NCBI GenBank assembly: GCA_017632035.1 | Contig: JAGBSG010000061.1 | Location: forward strand, 1 to 40,291 | Length of the DNA: 40,291 nucleotides | Direction: 5' to 3' | Source: Oscillospiraceae bacterium | Lineage (GTDB): Bacteria; Bacillota; Clostridia; Oscillospirales; Oscillospiraceae | Part shown: positions 29,809-37,919 of the stretch, one piece after another | Layout: the number at the start of each line of letters is the position of its first letter | Numbering within the stretch: the stretch's first letter is position 1 | Translations under genes and position numbers: made by a program | The notes under the pieces: model-generated | Databases searched by the model: none | What the model was told of the DNA's origin: nothing | The model's input: the letters and a program-made list of their open reading frames with translations, nothing else

Positions 29809-30024
29809 ATGAAAAACTATACGCTTCCAGAGCTGGCACAGAAGACAGACCGTGAATTCTTCACCGCTGATGAGATCTGCAATGTGCTGGGCATACATCC
29901 TCAGACAATACGTGACACTGCCAGACAGCGGCCTGAGCTGCTGGGCTTCCCGGTTATCCTGACCGGCTGTCGTGTGAGAATTCCCAGAATCCCGTTTTTG
30001 CGGTTCATGGGTGTCAATATCTAA
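29809..30024 (+). CDS. Small HTH protein, excisionase/MerR-like
   Basis: A 71-aa protein with FFTADEICNVLGIHPQTIRD (about 17-36), a winged-helix HTH of the excisionase or MerR type, and a basic C-terminal strand. GAAAGGAG upstream. Could be the integrase directionality factor or an early regulator. The gap upstream (29676-29808) holds a 10-bp hairpin near 29760-29790 and no gene. Confidence 0.65.
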   Translation: MKNYTLPELAQKTDREFFTADEICNVLGIHPQTIRDTARQRPELLGFPVILTGCRVRIPRIPFLRFMGVNI

Positions 30025-30047
30025 AACATTACAAAGGAGAATCAGCT

Positions 30048-30287
30048 ATGAGCATTTGTGAAAAGGAATACATGGATGCTGACTATGAAGTGATCAGCAT
30101 GGTAAAACGGGGTCGCGGCTCCGGCGGAGAACTGCCCGGCAAGGTGATCCGATACATCCCCGAAACCTCCAGAACTGAGGCGATCATCGCTCTGGATCAG
30201 CGGATTGCCAAGCTGCAGAAGTATGCGCCCTTCATCATCGGCGGCGCAACGGTGCTGCTGTCCTTCCTGGCGGGGATGTCTCTTTAA
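30048..30287 (+). CDS. 79-aa tail-anchored membrane protein
   Basis: A soluble, basic N-terminal part followed by one C-terminal hydrophobic span (FIIGGATVLLSFLAGM, about 62-77). Clear AAAGGAG ribosome site. Function unknown. Confidence 0.65.
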   Translation: MSICEKEYMDADYEVISMVKRGRGSGGELPGKVIRYIPETSRTEAIIALDQRIAKLQKYAPFIIGGATVLLSFLAGMSL

Positions 30288-30297
30288 GGAGGTTGTC

Positions 30298-30465
30298 ATG
30301 AAGGATTACGAAATCTTTTGCGCCTTTATTTCTGTTATGAAGCATATCGGGCAAATCGAGGAGCTGAACCTCAGCAAGGCCGGCAGTATCACCGTCGAGG
30401 GGACATTACCAGACGGCAGGGAAGTGCATCTCTTTGTAACTGTGCCGCTGGAGGGGAAGGTATGA
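30298..30465 (+). CDS. 55-aa hypothetical protein
   Basis: Starts at ATG after AAGGAGG. Small alpha/beta protein (KDYEIFCAFISVMKHIGQ then a beta hairpin). Overlaps the next gene by ATGA. Unknown function; packing in the operon is the main support. Confidence 0.6.
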   Translation: MKDYEIFCAFISVMKHIGQIEELNLSKAGSITVEGTLPDGREVHLFVTVPLEGKV

Positions 30466-30668
30466 TCGTTGACTGCTATGAGCCGTATGTTCAGGAAGAA
30501 CGGCGGCAGAAGGAATTGGACGATCTGGCGGCGATGCTTCCGGTTTGCGTCCTTTGCAATCAGAGACTATACCCCGGCGCACGTGTTCACATTGCCAGAT
30601 GTCAGGTCATCTGCTCCCACTGTCTGGAAGAGCTGATGGAGAATGAGGATATCGTGGAGCTGGAGTAA
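30462..30668 (+). CDS. 68-aa zinc-ribbon protein
   Basis: Two Cys pairs (CVLCNQ and CSHCLEEL) separated by about 20 residues form a likely treble-clef or ribbon. Translationally coupled to the upstream gene. Function unknown; similar small ribbons are frequent in this operon. Confidence 0.65.
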   Translation: MIVDCYEPYVQEERRQKELDDLAAMLPVCVLCNQRLYPGARVHIARCQVICSHCLEELMENEDIVELE

Positions 30669-30688
30669 AACAGATAGGAGAAAACAGC

Positions 30689-31609
30689 ATGAGTAAATTC
30701 AGAGAATGTGAAACCTGCGGGGCGCAGTTGGATCCCGATGAGGTCTGTGATTGCCGACCGGCGGATCAGGAGGAAGCCGGGCAGATCCTGGAGCTGACAC
30801 AGGCTCCCATTATCTACGAAAAACTGGTATCTGTCGAACAGAACATGACCGCCATTCGCCAGCACGTGTTCGGTCTGCCTCTGAATGAAGATTCTTTGAA
30901 AGAGGTCAAGGGCCTGCGGGCGCAGATCCGGAAGCAGTTCGATGAACTGGAAGAACAGCGCAAGGCTGTGAAGAAAGCGGTTATGGAGCCTTATGAGGAG
31001 GCTGAGAAAACATACAAAGCCTTCGTCTCTACCCCTTTTAACACCACGGATGGCTTCCTGAAAGCATGGATTGACGGCTATCAGGACAACATCAAAATCC
31101 AGTGTGAGAACCGGCTGAAGGAATACTTCGCGGAGCTGTGCCAGAGCTTCAACATCGATTTCCTCCGGTATGAGGATTGCGGTATCCGTGTTGATATGAC
31201 CATGGCCCGGCAGAAGGAACCCCGGAAAGCCATGGATCAGATCTACCAGTTTGTTGACCGGGTACATACTGACGTTGAAACCATTATGCTTTATGACCCT
31301 GATCAGGCAGCGGAGGTATTTACCGCCTACCGGAACCACCGGTTTAACCTGGGTGAAGCACTGGCTTTTGTTGAAAAGCAGAAGCAGGCCAATCAGCAGG
31401 CGCAGCAGAAGATTTCCGCCATGAAGCAGACTGCTGCCATTGAAGCAGAGGCGGTGAAAAGGGTGGAGGCCATTGCACCGCCGGTGGTGATGGCTGATGA
31501 ATCCAAAAATGAAGCTGTAATTTGCTGCACCTTTAAGGCCATCGGCACGAGGACGCAGATTAGAAAAATGAAAGAATTTGCTATCAAGGAGGGCATTCGT
31601 TTTGAGTAA
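30689..31609 (+). CDS. DUF1351 family protein, partner of RecT
   Basis: A 306-aa helical, coiled-coil-rich protein with an N-terminal CETCGAQLDPDEVCDC zinc knuckle. The core (QIRKQFDELEEQRKAVKKAV, PYEEAEKTYKAF, FLKAWIDGYQDNIK) and terminal TRTQIRKMKEFAIKEGI match the DUF1351 family found beside recT in Firmicutes phages. The function is unproven, probably recombination or replication linked. Its end contains the ribosome site and TTG start of recT. Confidence 0.85.
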   Translation: MSKFRECETCGAQLDPDEVCDCRPADQEEAGQILELTQAPIIYEKLVSVEQNMTAIRQHVFGLPLNEDSLKEVKGLRAQIRKQFDELEEQRKAVKKAVMEPYEEAEKTYKAFVSTPFNTTDGFLKAWIDGYQDNIKIQCENRLKEYFAELCQSFNIDFLRYEDCGIRVDMTMARQKEPRKAMDQIYQFVDRVHTDVETIMLYDPDQAAEVFTAYRNHRFNLGEALAFVEKQKQANQQAQQKISAMKQTAAIEAEAVKRVEAIAPPVVMADESKNEAVICCTFKAIGTRTQIRKMKEFAIKEGIRFE

Positions 31610-32417
31610 TCAAGGTATCATGCAGCGGCCCACATTCAGCGCCGCGATTTCTACCCCCGGCTATCAGAAGCTGATCAACAGCACCCTGAAAGATCCCGGA
31701 AAAGCACAGCGGTTCATCGCTTCCATCACTTCCGCTGTTGCCATCAATCCTGTTCTGCAGGAATGCGATCCGAAAACCATCCTGTCCGGCGCTCTGCTGG
31801 GTGAATCCCTGGGCCTGTCTCCCTCTCCTCAGCTGGGCCAGTATTATCTTGTTCCCTTCAACAACACCAAGAAAGGCTGCAAGGATGCTCAGTTCCAGCT
31901 GGGCTACAAGGGCTATGTGCAGCTGGCACTTCGCTCCGGCTATTACAAGCGCCTGAATGTGATCGCCGTCAAGGCCGGTGAGCTGGTGCGGTTCGACCCT
32001 CTGACAGAGGAAATCGAACTGAACCTTATCCAGGATGATCAGGAGCGGGAGAAGGCTCCTTCCGTGGGCTATCTGGCAACCTTTGAATACCTGAACGGCT
32101 TCACCAAGACACTGTACTGGAGCCGGGAAAAGATGGAGTCCCACGCCCTGCGCTACTCCAAGGGCTACTCCGCCAAGAAGGGCTACACCTTCTGGGAAAA
32201 GGATTTTGACGCTATGGCCTTTAAGACCATGCTCCGGCAGCTGATTTCCAAGTGGGGTATCATGTCCATCGACCTGCAAAAGGCGTTTGAGGCCGACGTG
32301 GAGGCCGAGGAGAACCCTGATTATCTGCAGGCGGACGATGCTGCCCCTGTTCTGAGTGATCCTGCCGGCGATGTGACCGACGAGGCATTTGAGCAGGTGG
32401 ATATCAATGACATATAA
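31602..32417 (+). CDS. recT: RecT single-strand annealing protein
   Basis: A 271-aa recombinase that anneals complementary single strands. Recognised by GALLGESLGLSPSPQLGQYY, QLGYKGYVQLALRSGYYK and the late DAMAFKTMLRQLISKWG segments of the RecT/Redbeta family. The start is taken as TTG at 31602, 9 bases after AAGGAGG; ATG at 31620 is the alternative. The C-terminal 40 residues are acidic, as in SSB-interacting tails. It overlaps DUF1351 upstream and the MBL gene downstream. No clear exonuclease partner is visible. Confidence 0.92.
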   Translation: MSNQGIMQRPTFSAAISTPGYQKLINSTLKDPGKAQRFIASITSAVAINPVLQECDPKTILSGALLGESLGLSPSPQLGQYYLVPFNNTKKGCKDAQFQLGYKGYVQLALRSGYYKRLNVIAVKAGELVRFDPLTEEIELNLIQDDQEREKAPSVGYLATFEYLNGFTKTLYWSREKMESHALRYSKGYSAKKGYTFWEKDFDAMAFKTMLRQLISKWGIMSIDLQKAFEADVEAEENPDYLQADDAAPVLSDPAGDVTDEAFEQVDINDI

Positions 32418-33135
32418 CATCATTGCAACCGGCAGTTCCGGCAATGCTGTTGTCATTGATGACTGCATCCTCATTGACTGCGGCGTTTCTGTCAGGGCGC
32501 TGGAAAGTGTTATCAGCAGCATCAAACTGGTGCTGCTGACGCACATTCACAAAGACCATTTCAAGCCCGGCACGGCGGCTGCAATCCATCGCCGCCGTCC
32601 GTTGGTTCGGTTCGGCTGTTGTGAATGGATGGTGAAGCCTTTGCTGGATGCCGGAGTCAACAAGCGGAACATTGATGTGTATGACTTTGATATGGGTGTT
32701 TGCTATGGCTCGTCGTTTCCGTATGCAATCGAACCGGTGAAGCTTACACACAACGTTCCGAACTGCGGATACCGCATTTTTGGTCCGGATGGAAAGAAAC
32801 TCTTTTACGCAACGGACACCGGTACTCTGGATGACATCACAGCAAAGGACTATGACCTTTATCTGATCGAGGCCAACCACACGCGGGCGGAGCTGGAAGC
32901 CAGAGCGGAAGCGAAGCAGGCTGCAGGAGTATATGCCTACGAAGTGGAGGCCGCTCAAAACCACCTGAGCCAGGAACAGGCCCTGGACTGGATCTATCAA
33001 AACATTGGGACCAATGGCAGATATATTTTTCTGCATGGGCACACAGAACGGAAGGAGGCGGCAGATCGTGGAGAACCGGAAGCAGTTCACGATGTACGAG
33101 AGCATTTACAAGGCTCTGCAGAAAATACGGAATAA
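32407..33135 (+). CDS. Metallo-beta-lactamase-fold hydrolase
   Basis: A 242-aa MBL-fold protein: THIHKDH at residues 45-51 supplies the metal-binding HxHxDH, with further ligands in KLTHNVP, ATDTG and a late FLHGH. Similar enzymes next to recT in Firmicutes phages are proposed nucleases and may provide the 5' exonuclease step. That activity is inferred. It overlaps recT by 11 bases and the next gene by 68 bases, and its last 30 residues are read through the next gene's start region. Confidence 0.85.
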   Translation: MTYNIIATGSSGNAVVIDDCILIDCGVSVRALESVISSIKLVLLTHIHKDHFKPGTAAAIHRRRPLVRFGCCEWMVKPLLDAGVNKRNIDVYDFDMGVCYGSSFPYAIEPVKLTHNVPNCGYRIFGPDGKKLFYATDTGTLDDITAKDYDLYLIEANHTRAELEARAEAKQAAGVYAYEVEAAQNHLSQEQALDWIYQNIGTNGRYIFLHGHTERKEAADRGEPEAVHDVREHLQGSAENTE

Positions 33136-33802
33136 AAAAGACCGGGCAGATGCCTATGACGCGATCTGCGCCTACGCTCTTTACAACCAAGAGCCTGACC
33201 TCGGGACTGTCTCTGATGCTGTCGCTATTGCTTTCGAGCTTACCCGTCCAGTTTTGGACTCTGCCAGAAAGAAGGCAGAAAGTGGAAAGCAAGGCGGAAG
33301 CAAACCGAAAGCAAAAGGAAAGCAAACCGCAAGGGAGAAAGAGAATGAGGAAGAGAAAGAGGTAGAGAAAGAGAATGAGATAGAGATAGAGAAGGAATCT
33401 TTATCTTTATCTGCTGGTGGTGATATCGCCCGCGCGAGAGCAGCGACCGATTATGAGCTTTTGTGCATTGGCCTCCAGCCGGGAGAATACCTCGGCATTA
33501 CCCTTGAGCTTGTCGAGGAGACTCGACGGGTAACGGAAGCCCTGTATGAAAAATACCTACCCGGACGGCCCCTTGCTCCCTACGACTACAAGAAGGTTTT
33601 TCGGTATTGCGGTTCCTCCGAAAGAGCGGTTCTTCTGGACTATGCCTTTGAAAAGGCCGCTGTCGCCGGGAAGCTGGGCGACTGGCGATACATTGACGGC
33701 ATTATGGACAGATTGTTTGTGCGCGGTGTCGAAACTGAGGCCCAGGCCAGAGAATGGGACGAAAGCCGCCCTGACTTGAATTGGGAGGAGGATATCCAAT
33801 GA
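33068..33802 (+). CDS. DUF6291-type replication protein
   Basis: A 244-aa protein read from GTG at 33068 with AAGGAGG 8 bases upstream. Residues 5-75 (FTMYESIYKALQKIRNK, AYDAICAYALY) match the DUF6291 domain found in phage replication initiator-like proteins. A Lys/Glu-rich linker (about 85-120) encoded by GA repeats follows, then a helical C-terminal domain like those in DnaD-type loaders. It probably loads the host helicase or marks the origin. No dnaC-like ATPase is visible nearby. Confidence 0.7.
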   Translation: MENRKQFTMYESIYKALQKIRNKKDRADAYDAICAYALYNQEPDLGTVSDAVAIAFELTRPVLDSARKKAESGKQGGSKPKAKGKQTAREKENEEEKEVEKENEIEIEKESLSLSAGGDIARARAATDYELLCIGLQPGEYLGITLELVEETRRVTEALYEKYLPGRPLAPYDYKKVFRYCGSSERAVLLDYAFEKAAVAGKLGDWRYIDGIMDRLFVRGVETEAQAREWDESRPDLNWEEDIQ

Positions 33803-34281
33803 GTCAATTTCGGGAGAGATACGGCATTCCCGCCAACGAAGTGCAGAACCTGTACAACCGGTATAAGAAGAACCATCTGGAAGAGGGATTCGGGGATTTT
33901 GACAGCTTCGTGAAATTTGCCAGCGAGTGTGGGTATAAACCATTTCTGCATCTGCGGCGCTACGATGCAAGCCAACCATACAGCCCGGATAATACGTTTT
34001 TCTATGACAGAAAAGCGCATCTTGGTTTTGAATCCGGAAGTAAGAAGCTGAAGACATCTGAGATCGTCAGCCCCTATTGCGTGGGCTGCAAGCAGAAATG
34101 TCCAGCCAGTGGCGATGGCTGCTATGGATGGCAGCGGTATTTTGCACAGAACTGGAACGAGAATGTCCGCGGTCTGATCAAGGAAATAGCGCCACCGGAG
34201 CCGCCGAAACGGGAGTTTTTCCGGTATGAGCATCCGGACCTGATTCGGGAGCGCAGAAAGGAGCAGGCCGATGGAGAATGA
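33799..34281 (+). CDS. 160-aa Cys-containing hypothetical protein
   Basis: Starts by an ATGA overlap. N-terminal helices (YGIPANEVQNLYNRYKK), an FDSFVKFASECGYKP segment, then a Cys cluster YCVGCKQKCPASGDGCYGW and a basic C-terminus. Looks like a small DNA-binding or zinc protein, family not recognised. Confidence 0.65.
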   Translation: MSQFRERYGIPANEVQNLYNRYKKNHLEEGFGDFDSFVKFASECGYKPFLHLRRYDASQPYSPDNTFFYDRKAHLGFESGSKKLKTSEIVSPYCVGCKQKCPASGDGCYGWQRYFAQNWNENVRGLIKEIAPPEPPKREFFRYEHPDLIRERRKEQADGE

Positions 34282-34453
34282 ACGATACAACCCTTGCAAG
34301 GGATGTCCTGACCGGTATCTGGCCTGCAGCGATCACTGTAAGAAGCCGGAAAGACTGGCATGGCTGGAAGAGCAGGAAATCATCCGGCAGAATCGGAAGA
34401 AGTATAGTTGCCCGATCTGGAAACATGGGGATCGGGATCCGAGAAAGAGGTAA
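34271..34453 (+). CDS. 60-aa Cys-rich microprotein
   Basis: CKGCPDRYLACSDHCKKPE is a pattern common in small proteins of gut Clostridia phages, probably one zinc site. GAAAGGAG upstream and an 11-base overlap with the previous gene support it. Function unknown. Confidence 0.7.
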   Translation: MENERYNPCKGCPDRYLACSDHCKKPERLAWLEEQEIIRQNRKKYSCPIWKHGDRDPRKR

Positions 34454-34457
34454 TGCC

Positions 34458-34865
34458 ATGAAAGGTATCGTATTTACCCATGACGAGAAAATGTACGTCA
34501 AGGAGTTCGACCGGCCGCTGTACAAGAGTGTCGGAGAAGTGGTGGGCGGTTACATCGAGGTTGTCCATCCCCGTGGTCTGAGGGAGCCGCTGTGCTTCAT
34601 CTGCAACGAGGAGGGCCTGCTGGAAGGTTTGCCCGTGAATCTGATCGGCAGCCTCTGGTATGGCACCCAGCACCACGGCCACCCCGTTGTGGGCAACATC
34701 GTGGTGATGAAGGAAGGATGGACGGATGAAGGCCCCGACATTGTGGGTCTGGAGGAGCAGGAAATCCTGCTGGTCAAGTCCATTGCACACGCGCAGAGCG
34801 GCGGCCGGATTGTGGATCTGGATGAACAGGAGGCAGAAAATGAAGAAGCTGAACCTTCCGATTAA
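34458..34865 (+). CDS. DUF3846 family protein
   Basis: A 135-aa protein with VGEVVGGYIEVVHP near residues 25-38, a NEEGLLEGLPVNLIGS segment and HPVVGNIVV, matching the DUF3846 family of phage and plasmid proteins (unknown function). The C-terminus is acidic. AAAGAGG precedes the ATG. It overlaps the next gene by 26 bases. Confidence 0.85.
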   Translation: MKGIVFTHDEKMYVKEFDRPLYKSVGEVVGGYIEVVHPRGLREPLCFICNEEGLLEGLPVNLIGSLWYGTQHHGHPVVGNIVVMKEGWTDEGPDIVGLEEQEILLVKSIAHAQSGGRIVDLDEQEAENEEAEPSD

Positions 34866-35061
34866 GCCGGTCATGACGCGGGCTGACCGGATCCGGGCCA
34901 TGAGCGATGAGGAACTGGCGCGTTATGTCTACCAAGTTGGCGATGCTCCCTTCTGCCAGAATCTGGAAGAATGCAAAACCATGCTGGACTCAGACATCGA
35001 GATTCCGGATGAGAAGTGCATCGCCTGCGCATTAAGATGGCTGCGGGAGGTAGAAGCATGA
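34840..35061 (+). CDS. 73-aa hypothetical protein
   Basis: Strong CAGGAGG ribosome site inside the previous gene. Contains RIRAMSDEELARYVYQ then a Cys-containing C-terminal half (FCQNLEECKTML, CIACALRWL), a pattern frequent in phage proteins that may bind zinc. Function unknown. Coupled to the next gene by ATGA. Confidence 0.7.
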   Translation: MKKLNLPIKPVMTRADRIRAMSDEELARYVYQVGDAPFCQNLEECKTMLDSDIEIPDEKCIACALRWLREVEA

Positions 35062-35219
35062 GAGATGCTGATAAGGTTAATCTGATCGAGCATATCACCG
35101 TGGATGCTCTGGAATATTGCGAGGGTGAAAGCGCTGACTTCTACCGGGGTATCATCAACGCCATCGCTTCCATCTGTGATTACAAGGAGAAACAGCATGA
35201 TGAAAAGCAAAGAGAGTGA
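35058..35219 (+). CDS. 53-aa hypothetical protein
   Basis: Small acidic helical protein (VNLIEHITVDALEYC, FYRGIINAIASICD). ATGA overlap upstream and a 23-base overlap downstream. No motif recognised. Confidence 0.6.
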   Translation: MRDADKVNLIEHITVDALEYCEGESADFYRGIINAIASICDYKEKQHDEKQRE

Positions 35220-35415
35220 GGCATCGGGTGTGCTTTCTGTGGAGGGCTACAAAGCCTTCCGAGGCACCATGCGGATCACCCCGAAGGCAGCAGTACCGTC
35301 CTTTGACTTGACCGGCGATTGGCTGTACAAGCCCGAGACCGGTTGCTGGTACGGCAAGGGAAGCTCTTTTGCGGAAGAAATATGTACGATTTTGGAGGTA
35401 AAATATAGTGCGTAA
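35197..35415 (+). CDS. 72-aa hypothetical protein
   Basis: Starts at ATG 7 bases after AAGGAG. It has a central YKAFRGTMRITPK and GDWLYKPETGCWYG, the latter resembling short phage proteins with a beta hairpin, and then a helical SSFAEEICTIL. Unknown function. Overlaps both neighbours. Confidence 0.65.
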   Translation: MMKSKESEASGVLSVEGYKAFRGTMRITPKAAVPSFDLTGDWLYKPETGCWYGKGSSFAEEICTILEVKYSA

Positions 35416-35725
35416 ACAGAAGATGATTCGTGGCAGACCCAGCGGCTTTCTCAGCATCCGATGCGAGAAGTGCGGTAATCTGAAGGGTTTTTTCAGCCGG
35501 GATACACTGCAGTACAGCCGCTGCAAGGAATGCGATCACAAGACCTTCCTGAATAACCTTGCTCCTGCGATCCTGAAGTGCAAGTGCGGAAACCGGACGG
35601 TGGTGAGTACCAACATGACCGACCATATCATTACCGTTACCTGCCCCTTCTGCCGGGCTCCCGTGGATCTGGAGCTGGATCGTGCCGGTGTCAGATATTT
35701 GACCATGGAGGAAGATTATGAGTGA
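35408..35725 (+). CDS. Double zinc-ribbon protein
   Basis: A 105-aa protein with GTG start after GGAGG. Cys pairs CEKCGN, CKECDH, CKCGN and CPFC form two ribbons. Probably binds nucleic acid. Overlaps the MazG-like gene by 8 bases. Confidence 0.7.
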   Translation: MRKQKMIRGRPSGFLSIRCEKCGNLKGFFSRDTLQYSRCKECDHKTFLNNLAPAILKCKCGNRTVVSTNMTDHIITVTCPFCRAPVDLELDRAGVRYLTMEEDYE

Positions 35726-36023
35726 TTTCGATTACATCAGGGAGAAACTTCCTTACGAGGAATTGCTTTGCCAGCTTGCGGAGGAAGGCGCAGAACTGAG
35801 CCATGCAGCACTGAAACTGCGTCGCGTTCTGGATGGAACGAATCCCACTCCCGTTACCTACGAGGAGGCTACGGCGAATCTGTTTGAGGAGATTGCTGAT
35901 ATCCTCAATATTTTAACAGCATTGCAGCTTGTAGAAAAACACCACGCTGTTCAGTATGCTCAGATCAGTATGCAGAAGTCCTGTCGCTGGTGTGAACGCC
36001 TGAAGGAAAAGTACGGTGAATAA
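35718..36023 (+). CDS. MazG-like nucleotide pyrophosphohydrolase
   Basis: A 101-aa all-helical protein with the EExAE...EExxD pattern of the MazG/dUTPase-like superfamily: QLAEEGAELSHAALKLRR and LFEEIADILNIL, supplying Mg-binding acidic residues. Such phage enzymes hydrolyse NTPs/dNTPs or ppGpp-like alarmones. Length is typical of single-domain members. Confidence 0.8.
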   Translation: MSDFDYIREKLPYEELLCQLAEEGAELSHAALKLRRVLDGTNPTPVTYEEATANLFEEIADILNILTALQLVEKHHAVQYAQISMQKSCRWCERLKEKYGE

Positions 36024-36043
36024 AAGAAAAGGAGCGACGGCAA

Positions 36044-36487
36044 ATGTCAAACAGGCAGCAGCGCAGAGCTGCGGCAAAGCACAAGGGCAAGCGCCCCGGC
36101 GAAACCTATGCCGATGTGCTGGCCCAAAAGAAGATGATCAAGGAGGCTGTGGAACAGTCTGTCCACGATCACAGCATCGCTATCGAGGCCGATATCAAAA
36201 CCCAGCGCTTTCTCTGGATGGCGGTGATCGCCCTGAATGAGGCTTTCGGCTTCGGTGGTGAGCGTGCCAGAAAATTCCTGGCAGCCCTGCAGGAAGTGGC
36301 CGAAGAAGTTGAGGAGATGGCCGAGAAGAACGGCGGATACTACGCCCGAAAGAAGATGATGGACCGTGCATCCCAAATCACCGGTATTGACATTACTCCT
36401 GTGCATGAGGAGGAAATGCGGCAGGCCAGAATGGAGAATGAGGCCAACGGCGTTTTCTTCCCGGCGGAAGATCCTGACAAGTGGTGA
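36044..36487 (+). CDS. 147-aa hypothetical helical protein
   Basis: Very basic start (SNRQQRRAAAKHKGKRPG) then long helices (KMIKEAVEQSVHDH, FLAALQEVAEEVEEMAEK). Recurrent in Firmicutes phage early regions, function unknown. The basic tail could bind DNA. Confidence 0.7.
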   Translation: MSNRQQRRAAAKHKGKRPGETYADVLAQKKMIKEAVEQSVHDHSIAIEADIKTQRFLWMAVIALNEAFGFGGERARKFLAALQEVAEEVEEMAEKNGGYYARKKMMDRASQITGIDITPVHEEEMRQARMENEANGVFFPAEDPDKW

Positions 36488-36497
36488 GGTATACGAT

Positions 36498-36641
36498 ATG
36501 GGAAAACCGAGAATCATTGGACGATTTAAGCCCTGGTCAGTGAATTCCAAGGCTGACCGCCGCCGGGTGGTACATTACCAGAGAATGATGAAACGCACAA
36601 ATAACAGGCGTAAAGAGAAAGAGGTTACTGACCATGGCTAA
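36498..36641 (+). CDS. 47-aa basic protein
   Basis: Arg/Lys-rich (ADRRRVVHYQRMMKRTNNRRK). Ribosome site is weak (GTGAGGT). Overlaps the next gene by 8 bases. Possibly DNA- or RNA-binding. Confidence 0.5.
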   Translation: MGKPRIIGRFKPWSVNSKADRRRVVHYQRMMKRTNNRRKEKEVTDHG

Positions 36642-36723
36642 GAGATGTCCCTGTTGTGGGGAACCAATCACGGTTGGGCAGGAGAAGTGCTTGAACTGCC
36701 ATGTGTACCTGTGGGAGGTGTAG
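36634..36723 (+). CDS. 29-aa zinc-ribbon micropeptide
   Basis: Just one zinc ribbon: CPCCGE (5-10) and CLNCH (19-23). AAAGAGG lies upstream, and the stop is 2 bases before the next start. One of the smallest credible genes here; the four Cys spacing makes chance unlikely. Confidence 0.6.
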   Translation: MAKRCPCCGEPITVGQEKCLNCHVYLWEV

Positions 36724-36725
36724 GG

Positions 36726-37175
36726 ATGGCATATAAAAAGCCGTGGTACGGAAGCTATAAATCTATGATGGATAGGTGCTATCGTGAAAAATCTGCACAC
36801 TATGACCAGTATGGTGGCAGGGGTATTTCGGTATGTGAAGAATGGCGCAATTTTGAAACCTTTGGAGCATGGGCAGAAACAAGCGGATTCAAAAAGGGTT
36901 TGACATTGGAACGCAAGGATGTGAACGGCAACTATTGCCCGGAGAACTGTACATGGGCAACACCAAAACAGCAAGCCAACAATCGCAGAAACACAATTTT
37001 TCTGGAATGGAATGGTGAAAGAAAGAGTGTTCACCAATGGGCTGAAGAACTTGGTGTGAGTGCAAGCACCTTAAAGAATCGTCATTACCTTGGATGGAGT
37101 GTCGAGGAAATTCTGACTTTATCCGTGAGCAGACGGAAACCGAGAAGGGGGAATGTTTATGTCTCGGCTGATTAA
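36726..37175 (+). CDS. HNH-like / AP2-like DNA-binding protein
   Basis: A 149-aa protein of a common phage family: MMDRCYREKSAHYDQYGGRG, ISVCEEW, LERKDVNGNYCPENCTWAT and QQANNRRNT. These resemble the HNH homing-endonuclease relatives with an AP2-type fold, followed by an HTH-like end (WAEELGVSASTLKNR). Central catalytic His is not obvious, so nuclease activity is uncertain. AT-richer than neighbours, suggesting independent mobility. Confidence 0.75.
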   Translation: MAYKKPWYGSYKSMMDRCYREKSAHYDQYGGRGISVCEEWRNFETFGAWAETSGFKKGLTLERKDVNGNYCPENCTWATPKQQANNRRNTIFLEWNGERKSVHQWAEELGVSASTLKNRHYLGWSVEEILTLSVSRRKPRRGNVYVSAD

Positions 37176-37440
37176 TGCCAATGAACTTTTGGCAGAGGTA
37201 GCAAAGGCACAGGCTTTAGAACCTGATAAAGCGGTTGCAAAGATTATTCTGCTGATTACGGAGGCTGAGAGCATGGATGCTGCAGAAGTGGTGCATGGGC
37301 ATAATTTGAAAGATCATAATTCCGCTTTTGAATGTTCCGTCTGCGGATGGGAGGATTGGGACACGCTGACAGCTGATACTTCCGAATACAACTACTGCCC
37401 CAACTGCGGCGCAAAGATGGATGGTGATAGGAATGGATGA
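37159..37440 (+). CDS. 93-aa zinc-ribbon protein
   Basis: N-terminal helices (NANELLAEVAKAQAL) and a C-terminal ribbon: CSVCGW and YCPNCGAKMDGD. This layout is frequent in gut phage early genes. AGGGGGA upstream. Overlaps both neighbours. Confidence 0.7.
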   Translation: MSRLINANELLAEVAKAQALEPDKAVAKIILLITEAESMDAAEVVHGHNLKDHNSAFECSVCGWEDWDTLTADTSEYNYCPNCGAKMDGDRNG

Positions 37441-37771
37441 ATACTATGTTATCCGAAATAAAAGCACAGGAATGTATTTCCGTGGCAAGGGTGCAAACCG
37501 ATGGGGAAAATACCACAACCAAGCATCCGTGTATCGGATGAAGGCACACGCTGAAAACACTTTAGGTTGGCTTTTACGGCGTGGTGAATCAGTCGAAATT
37601 GTGCCGATACAGATTGTAGAAAATCCAACCGATATTTCAGAAGTAGTGCGGTGCAAGGATTGCAAGTATGGTTTGTATGCCGGACTAGGAAAGTTTATGT
37701 GCGATGTGCATGACTTCGTAGGTAAAGCAAATTTTTATTGCGCCACAGGAGAAAGGAAATCCGATGGATAA
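37433..37771 (+). CDS. 112-aa Cys-containing protein
   Basis: N-terminal beta part (YYVIRNKSTGMYFRGKG) and a C-terminal CKDCKYG...C...C set (about 80-107), typical of small phage proteins. Start after GATAGGA. Function unknown. Confidence 0.65.
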   Translation: MDEYYVIRNKSTGMYFRGKGANRWGKYHNQASVYRMKAHAENTLGWLLRRGESVEIVPIQIVENPTDISEVVRCKDCKYGLYAGLGKFMCDVHDFVGKANFYCATGERKSDG

Positions 37772-37919
37772 TAAAACATATTGGGAAGTCCGGCGGGATG
37801 GGGTTGCGCTGGCCGGTGGCCCGAAAGAAACCATGCCGGATGCACAGCAGAGAAAGAGTATGCGTGAGGGTGGCTGCAAGATCTACGTGGAAGGTAAGCT
37901 CTTCCGGGAGGGAAAATGA
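37764..37919 (+). CDS. 51-aa hypothetical protein
   Basis: GAAAGGA precedes the ATG, which overlaps the previous gene by 8 bases; its stop overlaps the next start (ATGA). Sequence reads as a small beta/alpha protein (YWEVRRDGVALAGGP, YVEGKLFREG). No known family. Confidence 0.6.
   Translation: MDNKTYWEVRRDGVALAGGPKETMPDAQQRKSMREGGCKIYVEGKLFREGK

Noticed and set aside
33340..33410. GA-rich tandem repeat as a regulatory microsatellite
   Set aside because: It encodes an in-frame Lys/Glu linker of the DUF6291-type protein.
36726..37175. Active HNH homing endonuclease
   Set aside because: The family resemblance is clear but I could not place a complete set of catalytic His/Asn residues, so only DNA binding is claimed.
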